From NCBI GenBank assembly GCA_905221615.1, contig CAJNDT010003369.1, positions 558,001 to 622,000 of the forward strand: 64,000 nt of DNA, read 5' to 3'. The translations under genes and the position numbers were made by a program. The DNA comes from Symbiodinium sp. CCMP2592. Taxonomy: Eukaryota; Sar; Dinophyceae; Suessiales; Symbiodiniaceae. The notes under the pieces were generated by a model, which was not told the DNA's origin, did no database searches, and saw only the letters and a list, made by a program, of their open reading frames with translations. Below, piece by piece: positions 45,452 to 56,440 of the stretch (its first letter is position 1; each line of letters opens with the position of its first letter).

Positions 45452-45722
45452 TTAGGGTTTAGGGTTTAGGGTTTAGGGGTTTAGGGTTTAGGGTTTAGGG
45501 GTTTAGGGTTTAGGGGTTTAGGGTTTAGGGGTTTAGGGTTTAGGGGTTTAGGGTTTAGGGGTTTAGGGTTTAGGGTTTAGGGTTTAGGGGTTTAGGGTTT
45601 AGGGGTTTAGGGTTTAGGGGTTTAGGGGTTTAGGGTTTAGGGTTTAGGGGTTTAGGGTTTAGGGGTTTAGGGTTTAGGGGTTTAGGGTTTAGGGGTTTAG
45701 GGTTTAGGGTTTAGGGTTTAGG
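45452..45722. repeat. Longest internal telomere-like array, about 270 bp
   Basis: G strand, alternating TTTAGGG and TTTAGGGG units with almost no other changes; then abruptly C-strand CCCTAAACCCC at 45727. The 15-nt TTTAGGGTTTAGGGG super-unit dominates. Confidence 0.95.
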
Positions 45723-46167
45723 ATCTAAGCCCCAAGCCCTAAACCCCAAACCCTGCAGGTCCCAAAGTCCAAACCCAACGCCCAGTTGCAAAAACAACCC
45801 TGAACTTTGAAGCCCTATTCACTTTCGGCTTCCTGATCAGTGCGCATTTAGGGACCCCATGACAAGGGTCATAGTGGGAAGCCCCAATCCTTGTGGGTTC
45901 TGCGTAACGAGTAAAAAAGTCAGCTAAAATTCCCTTTTAGTCCCTGTGTTATAATGAATAATGTCATAGCATGCCCCCCCAAAAACCCAATTCGCGATGC
46001 TAAGGCCTCTTTACTACAATCTTACTGGCCCTGTCTGGCTCCCAAAGAGCCCTTAAACCCCAAACACCCTAAACCCCAAGCTCTAAACCCTAAACCCCAA
46101 ACCTCTAAAACCCTAAACCCTACAAACCCTTGCAGCCCTAAACAAAGCCTAAGCCCTGAACCACAAG

Positions 46168-46242
46168 CTTTCCAGGACTCCGGAAGCAGTGTAAGATCGT
46201 CGACACAGGGAGCCCTGAATATCAGGCAGACGGCCTACAGGG
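46168..46242 (+). CDS. Candidate exon
   Basis: PGLRKQCKIVDTGSPEYQAD then GLQ; follows degenerate CCCTAAA sequence. Confidence 0.35.
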
Positions 46243-46388
46243 TTTTGGGTTTATGTTTAAGGGTTTAGGGTTCGGACTAGAGGCTTACTTTAAAGGTTTA
46301 CACGGTTTTAACTGCTCTTTTTAGGGCTGCTGTAGCGGTTTACCCTACGGCTCGAAGGGCATATATGGTCAGGCGTCTGGCGTTTCCA

Positions 46389-46449
46389 GCCCCCCCCCCC
46401 CCTCCCCCCAATGGTATGGTCTGCTAGGGGTGGGGGGGGGGGGGGGGGC
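46389..46449. repeat. Poly-C / poly-G hairpin
   Basis: A C run (46389-46408) is followed 20 bases later by a G run (about 46430-46449), so the strand can fold on itself; another G run is at 46857-46870. Confidence 0.8.
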
Positions 46450-47060
46450 TGGCGTGCGCGGAAAGGGGCTGCCAATGGATGGTGGGATGGTGCTGGCTGT
46501 CAGGGCTCACACGCAAGCCGTTCGCAAGCAAGCCGTGAACCCTACAACGCAGCGCGTGCCCTTGTTTTGAGCAACCTTAACTTGTACTTCAAACCCTACA
46601 CCCAACCCTATAGACCTAGCTGCAGGCTTTAAGCCTAATTCAAGCAGAACATACACCGCAAATCCTCCCTAAGCCCTTGTCGACTCGAAGCGTTATACCT
46701 TGCTTGTAACCGTAAGCCCAACACTCAAAAGCTTAAGCTAAATCCTAAACCCCAAAACCCCACAACCACCCCACAGAGGGAAGAGGGACCCCACACCCCA
46801 CACCACAGAGAAGGGGGGCTCCTACCCTATATCCGGACCATTGACCTTTGGGCGGGAGGGGGGGGGGGGGCCGCGGAGCGCGTGACCATATATGCTATGT
46901 AAAGGCTTTCGGGCCCAAAGACCATACTCTATCAAGAAAAAAGACTTCCGGAGCCTAAGCCCCAAACCCAACCCATACTATCGTTGTTAACAGCGGGGCT
47001 TCGAGGTCAGGTTGGAGTTTGCTTTCCTTGGTCTGCACAAGCTTTGTTGAGCTTTGGGTT

Positions 47061-47683
47061 ATCTACTTGGAAGACCATGGGACTTAGCATGTAAGGGTAA
47101 TGTGCCCTGGTTGGGGTTACAGGGTTTGTAAGCATTATGATGACTATTTTCACCTCAAATCATAATTGAATACCCCCCCCCACCTGTAGTTATCCTGAAG
47201 GGATGGATTTTGATGCGGCGAGTCCTGTATCAAGCCAATGTGAACTCCGGGAGGGCTTTTTGGTCGATGAGACTCCGGGCGGGCGGAAGTGGGACGTGGA
47301 CTTTTGGGCCCAAGACCTGGCAACTTACGGTGGCGTAGGCTGCATAAGCTACGCACGTTGCCGTTCCAACAAATTCAAGTTCTCGGATGGCTTGGAAGCG
47401 CAGCGGCGTTGCGCAGTTCTGGCGAAAGCAAGGCCACAATGTGCCTTTTGAAGAGGTGGCCGGAGTTTTTGATAACTGGCTCATGATGAATCAACGCCCA
47501 CAGGCTGTCTGTAAGTATTTTGTAATGGCATAGGCTTCAAGAGTCCACCTATACATTCACAAGTTCAGCATAGAGCCCTAAACCCGTCGGCAAACGAAAA
47601 ACACAACACACGATTTAGTCTACTTCTTCATTCCACTGTTCTGTCCTAGATTCAACCCTACACCCTTAAGCCTTCATAGCCGG
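47061..47683. repeat. Segmental duplication, copy 1
   Basis: Starts ATCTACTTGGAAGACCATGG (a PIR-A left end) and ends AGCCTTCATAGCCGG. Closely similar to 49951-50551 over most of the length, including the coding block at 47362-47526. Confidence 0.88.
47362..47526 (+). CDS. Candidate exon in duplication copy 1 (intact)
   Basis: Frame SSSRMAWKRSGVAQFWRKQG, then HNVPFEEVAGVFDNWLMMNQ and RPQAVCK before GTAAGT-like sequence at 47509. Strongly protein-like. An upstream frame (GRKWDVDFWAQDLATYGGVG) may be the preceding part. Confidence 0.48.
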
Positions 47684-47835
47684 CAAAAAAGGCTTTTGGC
47701 CCTAAGCCCGAAGCTTGAATTAGCCCCTAACCCGCCCACACCCTGAACTGCAAGGCTCACTCCCGAAACTCTAATGGCCAAACACTGAGCTTCACTGCCA
47801 AACCTCTGTAACCCTAGAAGCCGTAAGACCTTTGA

Positions 47836-47938
47836 ATAGCGATCCTGCGATGTCGGGTGCTGCCATGTTCCGCATTCCGTCCCTTTTTTCATCTGGAACT
47901 CCCATGTTCGAAACTCCCATGGAGAACAAACCCTAAAC
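47836..47938 (+). CDS. Candidate terminal exon
   Basis: RPLNSDPAMSGAAMFRIPSL then FSSGTPMFETPMENKP, stop TAA. Confidence 0.42.
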
Positions 47939-48356
47939 CCTACAAGCCATAAAGTAGGCCCAATGGGTTGCCACGAATGCTAGGGCTTGAAGCGGGCTTT
48001 ACAGATTGTAGGATCAATCGGGCTTCATCTCTGGAAGACCCTAAACCCGAAACCCTAGCTCCGACTCGGGTCCCTGCTGCGGTACTTCTCCTCCACCTAG
48101 TATCTACTTGACCCTCCAAGTAGCTTTTGGGGTGAATGCCTGAATCTTTACATTGAGGTTTAAGAAAGCAGGATTTGAGAGTTTGGCCTAGGAGTTTGGG
48201 CGTAGCAGTTTGGGGTTTTTGGTAGTGCTTCGTGGAAGCGCGGCTTTAGGTGTGGAGAGGCTGATTTTGAATCGATACCGGAATGCTCCCCCTTCCCCGC
48301 CAGCTGTGAAGGGTTATGCGGCAGGTTTTGGGTTGAGGGCTGCGGAGGTTGTGTGC

Positions 48357-48402
48357 AGGGGTGTGTGTGTGTGATCATGTGTGTATGTGTGTGCGTGTGT
48401 AC
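48357..48402. repeat. (GT)n microsatellite
   Basis: Imperfect GTGTGT run with TATG and CGTG interruptions. Confidence 0.85.
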
Positions 48403-48559
48403 GCACTTGTTGCTGTAGCCGTGCCGAGAGGACCTTACCTACCTCTGCCTAAGCCATACGCAGTATCACCGCCGTTGCCATTGCAAAATCACACAGACCC
48501 GTGTAGAACGATTATACAATGCTAAAACATGTCAAAAGATACCTATTTTCTCATGCCAC

Positions 48560-48623
48560 TATGGACTTGCTACTAGTGGTGCTGCTGCGGGCTCGGCATC
48601 TGGGCCGAGTCGTTGGCCTGCTG
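48560..48623 (+). CDS. Coding-like block left of PIR-A
   Basis: LLRARHLGRVVGLL joins in frame to the next block after removal of the palindrome and one TG. A second frame (SGAAAGSASGPSRWPA) also joins. Confidence 0.4.
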
Positions 48624-48742
48624 CTTAAGGATCATTGGACTTAGTAACTGGGGTTATAAGTAAGGTAACTACACTTTTAATTACATATAACTTTACTCAA
48701 GGTACTTATAACCCTACTTACTAAGTCCCATGATCCTCCAAT
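48624..48742. repeat. PIR-A element inside a reading frame
   Basis: CTTAAGGATCATTGGACTTA ... CATGATCCTCCAAT; TG before and TG at 48743-48744. Confidence 0.8.
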
Positions 48743-48744
48743 TG

Positions 48745-48820
48745 CAGGCGCAACAGAAGGAAAGAGAAGCGGCAGAGGAGAACAATCGAATGCAGCAGGA
48801 GCACCGGGCCGGGCTTTAGT
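48745..48820 (+). CDS. Coding-like block right of PIR-A (coiled-coil-like)
   Basis: QAQQKEREAAEENNRMQQEH then RAGL and TAG: Gln/Glu-rich, coiled-coil-like. Confidence 0.45.
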
Positions 48821-48842
48821 GTCTACGGTTTAGGGTTTCCTC

Positions 48843-48953
48843 CATATGGGTGGTTGTCAAAATTATGGTCCCTTTTTGGGTCCTGAATAGAATACGGCAC
48901 CTTTTATTTAGGGTACCCAAAAAGGGACCCCTCATTTGACAACTACCCATATT
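48843..48953. repeat. PIR-D element
   Basis: CATATGGGTGGTTGTCAAAA ... TTTGACAACTACCCATAT. Confidence 0.83.
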
Positions 48954-49110
48954 AACAACGGCTTGGCGCGGAGGGTCTTTGTCTTTGCTGGGTGAAGCCA
49001 CACTACTTGCGCATGATGTGTCTGCAAACCCTGTGCTCAGACCAGACGCTAAACCTCAGCCGTTTTCGCCACCTTGCAAACTCTGGGTGTCCCAGAGCCC
49101 AGATAATAGG
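48954..49110 (+). CDS. Candidate exon after PIR-D with GTATGT donor
   Basis: TAWRGGSLSLLGEATLLAHD, then VSANPVLRPDAKPQPFSPPC and KLWVSQSPDNR; ends AATAGG/GTATGT. Confidence 0.48.
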
Positions 49111-49135
49111 GTATGTATGATACCAACAGCCACTT

Positions 49136-49345
49136 AAACCCTAAACCCTAAACCCTGAACCCTAAACCCTAAACCCTAAACCCAAACCCTAAGCCCTAAA
49201 CCCTAAACCCTTTACCCAAACCCTAAACCCTAAACCCTTTACCCAAACCCTAAACCCTAAACCCTTTACCCAAACCCCAAACCCCAAACCCTAAACCCTA
49301 AACCCAAACCCCAAACCCTAAACCCTAAACCCTTTACCCCTAGTT
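49136..49345. repeat. Internal telomere-like array with a 23-nt super-unit
   Basis: C strand; AACCCTAAACCCTTTACCC repeated four times among plain CCCTAAA units. Confidence 0.92.
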
Positions 49346-49479
49346 TTTCGGGATCCTCGACCTTAGAATTTGGCGACCTGAGCCCTCCTAGGAAAGCTCG
49401 GATTTGTTTCGGCACTACTTTAGAGGGCCTTTCCTCCCAAGCCCCAAAGCCTAAAGCACTAAGCTTAAGTGGTGGGTGA
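49342..49479 (+). CDS. Candidate exon
   Basis: SFSGSSTLEFGDLSPPRKAR then ICFGTTLEGLSSQAPKPKAL, stop TGA 49477-49479. Confidence 0.42.
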   Translation, partial: SFSGSSTLEFGDLSPPRKARICFGTTLEGLSSQAPKPKALSLSGG

Positions 49480-49950
49480 TTTTCAAGCGCGTCCTTTCAA
49501 TCTTTAATTTGGGGGTGTCCTTATTTAGCTAACCTGACAAGCAGGAGCAGGGTGCCCTTACTATTAAGCAATTGTGCGAACCCTAAACCCTTAGCCCATA
49601 ACCTTAAACTGGTCCTAAACCCTAATGTATCCTTGCCGGCACAGCCTTGGTTTTACGGTTGTAGCTGGCACGGGAGCATTCCCGAGCATGGTCTCAGTAC
49701 CCTAAACCCGAACCCTCCCTCATCGCCAGACGCTGAACCCAACCCCTGGATCCTAAACTCCTGAAGCCCTAACCCGGAGCTACAAACTGTAAACCCTAAG
49801 CTCCCTAAGTGTAAACCCCGAACCCCCAACTCTACACTTAAACCCAAAGCCCTAGGCACTCGACCCTAAACTCCAACCTCACTGAACTTTCGATGCGAAC
49901 CCCGAGCCAAGCATTAAACGCTAGACCAGCCCAATATGGACATGGACCAT

Positions 49951-50551
49951 ATCTACTTGGAAGATCATGGGACTTAGCATGTAAGGGTATTGTGCCCTGA
50001 TTGGGGTTACAGGGTGTATAAGCATTATGATGACTACATTCACCTCAAATCATAATTTAATGCCCCCCGACCCGTAATTATCCGAAGGAACGGAGCTCGA
50101 TCCTAAGCCCTAAACCCTAAACCCCGGGAAACTTTTTGGTCACCTGACCCGATGAAACTCCGGGCGGGCGGAAGTGGGACGTGGACTTTTGGGCCCATCA
50201 CCTGCCAACTTACGGTGGCGTAGGCTGCATAAGCTACGCACGTTGCCGTTCCAACAAATTCAAGTTCTCGGATGGTTTGGAAGCGCAGCGGCGCGGGGGG
50301 GGTCCTGGCGAAGGCAAGGCCACAACGTACCTTTTGAAGAGGTGGCCGCAGTTTTGCCAACGGGCGCATGATGAATCAACGCCCAAGGGCTGTCTGTGTG
50401 TATTTTGTAATGGCATCGGCTTCAAGAGTCCCGAAAACAATAACAAGTGCAGCATAGAGCCCTAAACCCCGTCGAACATGTTTTAGTCTACTTCTTCGTT
50501 CCACTGTTCTGTCCTAGACTCAACCCTACACCCTTAAGCCTTCATAGCCGG
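49951..50551. repeat. Segmental duplication, copy 2 (frameshifted)
   Basis: Matches 47061-47683. Within the shared coding block GCGTTGCGCAGTTCTGGCG (19 nt) is replaced by GCGCGGGGGGGGTCCTGGCG (20 nt), shifting the frame; the 3' part is also diverged. Confidence 0.88.
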
Positions 50552-50649
50552 ATAAAATTTGAGGGAGTCCGAACCCAAAACCCTGAACCCCAAACCCTAA
50601 ATCCTAAACCCAAGCCCAAACCCGAGGACCCCATAAACTCCAAACCCTA

Positions 50650-50766
50650 CTTAGAGGGGCAGGGGACTTAGTAAGTAGGTTATAGGTAGAGTTATAAGTG
50701 CCCTAAATGGAGTTACCCCAAGAATAACAGTACTAACCTACTTACTAAGGCCCCTGCCCCTCCAAG
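50650..50766. repeat. PIR-A element (GGGCAGGGG subtype)
   Basis: CTTAGAGGGGCAGGGGACTT ... GGCCCCTGCCCCTCCAAG; TA on both sides; followed by a CCCTAAACCC core block to about 50870. Confidence 0.8.
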
Positions 50767-50887
50767 TAGACCCTAAACCCTAAACCCCATAGATCCCTCT
50801 CTGGAACCCTATAGATCCTTTAAAGGAACCCCTTTATATAGATCCCTTCAAGGAGCCCTTTAAGAGCCCTTGCTAAGTCCCCTGTAG

Positions 50888-50968
50888 GAGTTCCGCGACT
50901 CGATCCTCGGCGATCTGGACAAGTGGACGAAGAAAGCTGAGAAAGACCGACTCCCAGCAGCAACTTAG
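50888..50968 (+). CDS. Candidate terminal exon
   Basis: Acceptor CCCTGTAG; EFRDSILGDLDKWTKKAEKD then RLPAAT, TAG. Highly charged helix, very protein-like. Confidence 0.48.
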   Translation, partial: EFRDSILGDLDKWTKKAEKDRLPAAT

Positions 50969-51248
50969 AATGAGTCTCGAAGCTTCGAGAGATGTGTTTT
51001 GAGGGTTTAGGTTTTTAGGGGTTTTAGGATATTTTTTTCTTGAGTTGGGGGGGGGCTTTTCGGAGTTTAGGAGTTTAACTTCAAGTTCTACCACTTTACT
51101 TGGCGTTCTTCTGTTTGGCTCTTTAGACTTTAACTTTTGGGGTTTCTATATGAACCGTAATAAGGATACAAGTTTAACTTTTAGGAGGGGTTCAGAAGTC
51201 AGCCAAGTTTAGAAAAGTGGGGAGCGATCGTTCCCAAATTTCACCCTT

Positions 51249-51341
51249 TAGGGCTCTGCAAATGAAGAAAAAGAAGACCCAGAAGAAAGGGCTGTGTGTT
51301 TTTTCCCGGCGGTTTCAGGATTTTTAGGATATCCCTAAACC
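51249..51341 (+). CDS. Candidate exon
   Basis: After CACCCTTTAG; GSANEEKEDPEERAVCFFPA then VSGFLGYP. An alternative frame is Lys-rich (LQMKKKKTQKKG). Confidence 0.36.
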
Positions 51342-51401
51342 CTAAACCCAACCGAATGGGGTAATTGCACCTTTAAAAAACCCAGCCGTTTTCAGTTCCA
51401 G

Positions 51402-51480
51402 GATTTTGAAGCTTATTCGGCGCTGCCTGTCTGCTAACGTTGCGATCTCGACTCAGTTGGCCATCGGCCATGTCATGGGG
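51402..51480 (+). CDS. Candidate exon
   Basis: Acceptor GTTCCAG; ILKLIRRCLSANVAISTQLA then IGHVMG, before a telomere-like tract. Confidence 0.45.
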
Positions 51481-51522
51481 TTTAGGAGTTTAGGATGTGG
51501 GTTTAGGGTTTAGGGTTTAGGG

Positions 51523-51621
51523 GTTGATGATATAAACCCTGCATTACCCATAATAAGGAATATACCATTATTCCCATAGTTTAGGGTCCTTAAGGCCATG
51601 CAGGATTTATATCATCCACCG
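51523..51621. repeat. PIR-C element
   Basis: GGTTGATGATATAAACCCTG ... CAGGATTTATATCATCCACC. Confidence 0.8.
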
Positions 51622-51639
51622 TTATATAAGGGATCCTTA

Positions 51640-51713
51640 ATCCCACCTACCTTCATCCCACCTTGTGAGGTCTTCGGGAGCAGGAAACTAAGTCGCACAT
51701 ACTTTGTTCGTTA
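51640..51713 (+). CDS. Candidate exon
   Basis: FIPPCEVFGSRKLSRTYFVR, stop TAA. Confidence 0.35.
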
Positions 51714-52100
51714 ACCCTAACCCAAGGCCCCTGAACCCTCAAATACTGTAACCGTACATTGAGGTTAGTAACTAGAGAAGGGGTTTCGGGGTATCTCATA
51801 GAAAGTTACTCACTGCAAATCGAAGGTGTTTGGGGCGGAATATACAGTAGGACCGTTTGGGGGCTAGGGACAGAGGCTTTGGTATGATTAGCACTGCACC
51901 TTCGGAAACCGCAAACCTTAAAATCTACTGGCTCCGGGATTAGGGTTCAAGAGTGTGGGTCCTTCCTACAGGGCTCAGACCCCTATACCCTATACCCTTA
52001 CATCTACTCGAACGGGTTTAGGGTTTAGGGGGTCTTGGGCTTAGGGCTACCTATAACGCCCCAAACATCCTAAGCTCTCACGTCTCACAGGGGGCTTATT

Positions 52101-52209
52101 CCCAGAGACTCCGATATCCCTTAATTAAGGAATATACCTTAAATTGTAGTAGGATCCCTAATCTGATTTAAGGAATATTCCCTAATTAAGGGATATTGGA
52201 GCCTCTGGG
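52101..52209. repeat. PIR-B element
   Basis: CCCAGAGACTCCGATATCCC ... GGGATATTGGAGCCTCTGGG. Confidence 0.85.
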
Positions 52210-52546
52210 TAGTCGTTATGAGTCGGAATGGTATTCGTTATCGCTCCAATGCCCAAGAACCCCGTTCGAACTATCCCGGCCCCTAGGACTAAGCCCAAAC
52301 CCCAAAACCGTAAACATCCAAAACTCTAAGCCGCCTTACAGTATCCCTCTGCTCGCCTGTAGACGGAACCCTTAGGATTTATGTTCAGGGAATATGATGT
52401 ATTCGGTTTATTTTTATAGTAGCCCTGGTGGTAACCCTTATAGTAACCCTCAGAGGCGCTTTAACAGGATCCCTGTATAACTATTTACTAAGGCCCCAAT
52501 GTGATGTGTTCGTTTTTGTGGGCTTTTGAACTGTGCATCGTCGCAG

Positions 52547-52628
52547 GTTGGGAAGCAGACCTTCCCGATGGCACGGAGCCAATGTCAACAGCGAAGTACA
52601 ACAACGACTACTCAAGGCTCCCAGGGTA
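52547..52628 (+). CDS. Candidate exon ending at PIR-B
   Basis: Acceptor ATCGTCGCAG; WEADLPDGTEPMSTAKYNND then YSRLPGY. The GGGTACCC at the junction contains both the TA duplication and a possible GT donor. Confidence 0.45.
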
Positions 52629-52737
52629 CCCAGAGACCCCAATATCCCTTAACTAAGGAATATTCCTTAAATCCTCTTAGGGATCCTACTATAATTTAAG
52701 GTATATTCCTTAATTAAGGGATATTGGAGTCTCTGGG
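52629..52737. repeat. PIR-B element
   Basis: CCCAGAGACCCCAATATCCC ... GGGATATTGGAGTCTCTGGG; TA on both sides. Confidence 0.86.
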
Positions 52738-52984
52738 TACTTTTAAGCATTACTTGCTCCTTTAAAGGTTGCTTGAAGGTTGTTTCGAAGGTAGGGTTCC
52801 TTTAAGGGTTCCGCTGAGGTCTGTAGTGAAGCCACGGTTTAGGGTTTAGGGTTTAGGGTTTAGGGTTTAGGTGTAGTGGTTCTGGAAGGGGGTTCGGCTT
52901 TGGGGGTTTCTTGTGTAGGGCTTCTACAAAGGTTTAGGGCTTTAGTCTTTTGGCGGTTGCGGGTCTTAAGGGTTTTGGGTAGGA

Positions 52985-53165
52985 TAGATCAGGTTTCTTG
53001 CGAAAGTCATAGGAAGATTTTTCTCGCCGTTTCGATACGGGGCCAGGGTTCTTGTCTGGAAGGTTTGGCGAGAGGCTGTCCTGAAAAGGCTTGGCTTAGG
53101 TTGTCCAATCTTAGAGCCCCTTTAGAGACAGCCCGCCAAGCCCTTGTGCGTTTTAGGAGGGCCTA
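52985..53165 (+). CDS. Candidate exon
   Basis: IDQVSCESHRKIFLAVSIRG, then CLEGLARGCPEKAWLRLSNL and APLETARQALVRFRRA, stop TAG. Confidence 0.42.
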
Positions 53166-53271
53166 GGATTTAGGTAGTTGTAGGGTTTCGGCTTTAGGGC
53201 CTGAGGTTTTGGGGTTTTGGGTTTTACGGCCCAGGCCTTTGGGGGTTTGGGGCTTAGGGTTTAGGACCTAG

Positions 53272-53359
53272 CTGCAATGGGCCGGGAGGTAAATCATTGT
53301 TGCTGTCAACAGCTCGAGCATCGACACCGCAGGATGTCTCTGCAAAGCTTTTTGATTAG
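53272..53359 (+). CDS. Candidate terminal exon
   Basis: After GACCTAG; CNGPGGKSLLLSTARASTPQ then DVSAKLFD, stop TAG. Confidence 0.42.
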
Positions 53360-53451
53360 GTGCTGTGTCCTGAAACCGCAAAGAATACGATTACATGAGC
53401 CCTAAACCCTGAACCCTAAACCCTAACATGCTCAGTATTGAAAGCTCGTAG

Positions 53452-53607
53452 GCTTCGAACGAGTTGCACAAGAACTTCCACATGCTTCGAGAGAAGGATC
53501 AGCACACGGGCGGTCGCGAGCGCAAAGAATGGATCAACAAATCCTTCCTCATTCGGTTTGATGCGAAGCTGAAGCACTGGAAATGGCACCAGAAGAGGCT
53601 TTGCTGA
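53452..53607 (+). CDS. Candidate exon
   Basis: After GCTCGTAG; ASNELHKNFHMLREKDQHTG, then RERKEWINKSFLIRFDAKLK and WKWHQKRLC, stop TGA. A second frame continues the coding look to 53710 (VNSKRPPSLNREDTTPNQQQ), so a frame change near 53590 or another exon is likely. Confidence 0.48.
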   Translation, partial: ASNELHKNFHMLREKDQHTGGRERKEWINKSFLIRFDAKLKHWKWHQKRLC

Positions 53608-53955
53608 CATGGCAGTGGTCATGGTCAACTCGAAGAGGCCACCCAGCCTTAATCGCGAAGACACCACGCCAAACCAACAGCAGAAAGACCGACGCCAAAG
53701 CACACGGGGTTTAGTGTTTAGGGTTTGGGGTTTCGGGAATGCTTCACCCCTGCTAGAGCTGTTTTTGAACCCTTATAGACACCTCTAAGCCTCTAAACCC
53801 TGTAAAAAACGAATTCTTATAGAAGTCCACACTCCCAAATCTTGCAAGATCCCTTAGTTAAGGAAGATACCTTAAGTTACAGTGGGCTCCCTGAGAAGAT
53901 TGAACGGGTACTCCTTAAGTGCAGGTAGATTGGAAGATCTTGGTTGCTAACGAAA

Positions 53956-54065
53956 CCCTGAGACTCCAATATCCCTGAATTCAGGATTATTCTTTAAACT
54001 ATAGTAGGATCCCTACTTATGATTTGAGGAATATTCCTTAATTAGATGATGTTGGAGTCTCTGGG
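53956..54065. repeat. PIR-B element
   Basis: CCCTGAGACTCCAATATCCC ... GATGTTGGAGTCTCTGGG; AA on both sides. Confidence 0.83.
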
Positions 54066-54561
<496 letters not shown>

Positions 54562-55057
54562 TTTGCCGTTTTCTTTCTGTGTTCCCTTATTAACACCAAA
54601 TACTAGGAAAAAGGGCACCCTTGTTATTAAGGGGCTACTGGGGAACCTTGCTAGAGTAGTTTTGGGTTTTGGGGCTAGGGTGTAGGGTTCAGGGTTTATA
54701 GTGGTAGTTCAGGTTTAAGGGTTTAGTGGTTGTTTAGGGTTTACGATTCGGGGCTCAGTATAGCCTCTGAATAGTAGAACCCGCAACATGAGGTATTCTG
54801 AAGACAATTAGGGACCAAAGAAAGCACATAAGCATAAGCATTCCATGGGGATCTCCCGACCTTATTGGGCTTCATTATAAGGGGGTTTATATGAGATATA
54901 CCTCTCCTGATTTTTGCTTATGTGTTTTTTCGGGGCCCTAGATAAGTACCCCTGCATGATTCGGGGATAGTTCCCTAAATTGGGGTCCCTTTTCCGGTCC
55001 TTTTCGTTGGTAAGAGTGCCGCCGCATTCTGGGCTCCTATAAAGAGACCTCAACATA

Positions 55058-55150
55058 GAGAACCGCCCTCAGGTTCGACAGCATTGTCGAGGAGCCCGAG
55101 AAGCAAGAGCTTGAAAAGAGAGACTACTACTTCGATCAGAAGGGCGCCTT
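55058..55150 (+). CDS. Candidate exon, charged
   Basis: TALRFDSIVEEPEKQELEKR then DYYFDQKGALFF. The YYFDQKG phrase recurs, diverged, at 55358-55385 and 55450-55475. Confidence 0.45.
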
Positions 55151-55525
55151 GTTTTTTTGTTTTAGTTTTTTGGTTTTGGGTTTGGAGGTCTAGGGGTTCA
55201 GGGGTTTTGGGCTTTGGGTTTTGGGTTTTAGGTTTAGGGGTTTGGGTTTTTTGGGTTCAGGGTTTAGAGTTATCTGGTTGGCTTCTTGAGCTTCTCTGCT
55301 TGGGTTTCCTATCACGTTCAGGTAATGTGGAGGCTTAAAGTTGTACTCTTATCAGCGAGCACTGCTTTGATCAGAAAGGCCAGGGTGTAGCGTGTTGGGA
55401 TTTAGAGTTTAGCGTTTGCGGCTTGGGGCTTTGTGGTTGTAGCTTGTACTACTTACTACTTCAATCAGCCAGGTTTTTTTGAAGGCCTATATACTATATA
55501 GGGGGTTGTGGTAGCGATTGGGATT

Positions 55526-55639
55526 ATAGTAGAAGCCAGAAAGTTGGAACATCATTATCCTCATGCCCTTAAGGTGAAGTTCAAGGGATCCTAGCACTTA
55601 TCCTCCTAAATCCATGGTCCAACTTTGCTTCTACTATAA
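55526..55639. repeat. PIR-G element
   Basis: GTAGAAGCCAGAAAGTTGGA ... GGTCCAACTTTGCTTCTAC; the right arm lacks the TCTG of the other copy. Confidence 0.82.
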
Positions 55640-55734
55640 TTTTGTCGGTCTGCGCGTTTAGGGCTTGCTGCCACTTCCCGTTAGGACCTCTATTTTGGGA
55701 CTTGAAGCTCGGTGTTTAGATTCAGGGTCTGCTG

Positions 55735-56044
55735 GGAGGATCATGGGACTTAGTAAGTAGGGTTATAGGAGGGGTCCCTTTAAAGGGATCTATAGGGGTA
55801 CTATGAGGGTGTAGGGTTTAGGGTCTACTTGGAGGATCGTGGGACGTAGTAAGTAGGGGTATAAGTACCCTAATTGGGGTTATAAGTGATTAGAACTGTA
55901 GTAACCTCACTTATAACCCCACTTACTAAGTCGCATGATCCTTTAAGTAGACCCTAAACCCTAAACCCTTATTATAGTACCCCTAGAGACTCCTTAAAGG
56001 GACCCCTTAAGGACCCCAATTACTAAGTGGCAGGACCCTTTAAG
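55735..56044. repeat. PIR-A composite, three arms and two telomere cores
   Basis: GGAGGATCATGGGACTTAG, GGGTTTAGGGTCTACTTGG, a full PIR-A, then CCCTAAACCCTTATTATAG ... GACCCTTTAAG. Confidence 0.78.
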
Positions 56045-56125
56045 TAGTGCATGGCATCAACCAGTTTGGGGTTCCTGGGAGGGTGCTGGGACTTCGTCAG
56101 TCGGGGTTTACAAGTATCGAAGTGT

Positions 56126-56275
56126 ACCCTAAGCCCTAAACCCTAAAACCCTAAACCCCCTAAACCCCCTAAACCCCTAAAACCCTAAACCCCCTAAAAC
56201 CCTAAACCCCTAAACCCCCTAAACCCCCAAAGCCCTAAACCCTAAAACCCTAAACCCTAAACCCCTAAAACCCTG
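56126..56275. repeat. Internal telomere-like tract (C strand)
   Basis: CCCTAAACCCCCTAAACCCC and CCCTAAAACC variants. Confidence 0.9.
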
Positions 56276-56440
56276 AATCCTTATAGGCACAAAGTAGAAA
56301 CTTTCGCTGCTGGTCCCACGAGCCTTAGAGTCGGATTTAGAATTCAGAGTTTCCACTGGTGCTTTAGGGTTTAGGGTTTAGGGTTTACTTAGGGAGTATG
56401 ATGATTTAGGGATTGGAGAGATTTAAGGGTTTCGGGTTTT

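Noticed and set aside
45452-45722. A true chromosome end
   Set aside because: Unique and coding-like sequence continues on both sides and orientation changes repeatedly, so this is internal telomere-like DNA.
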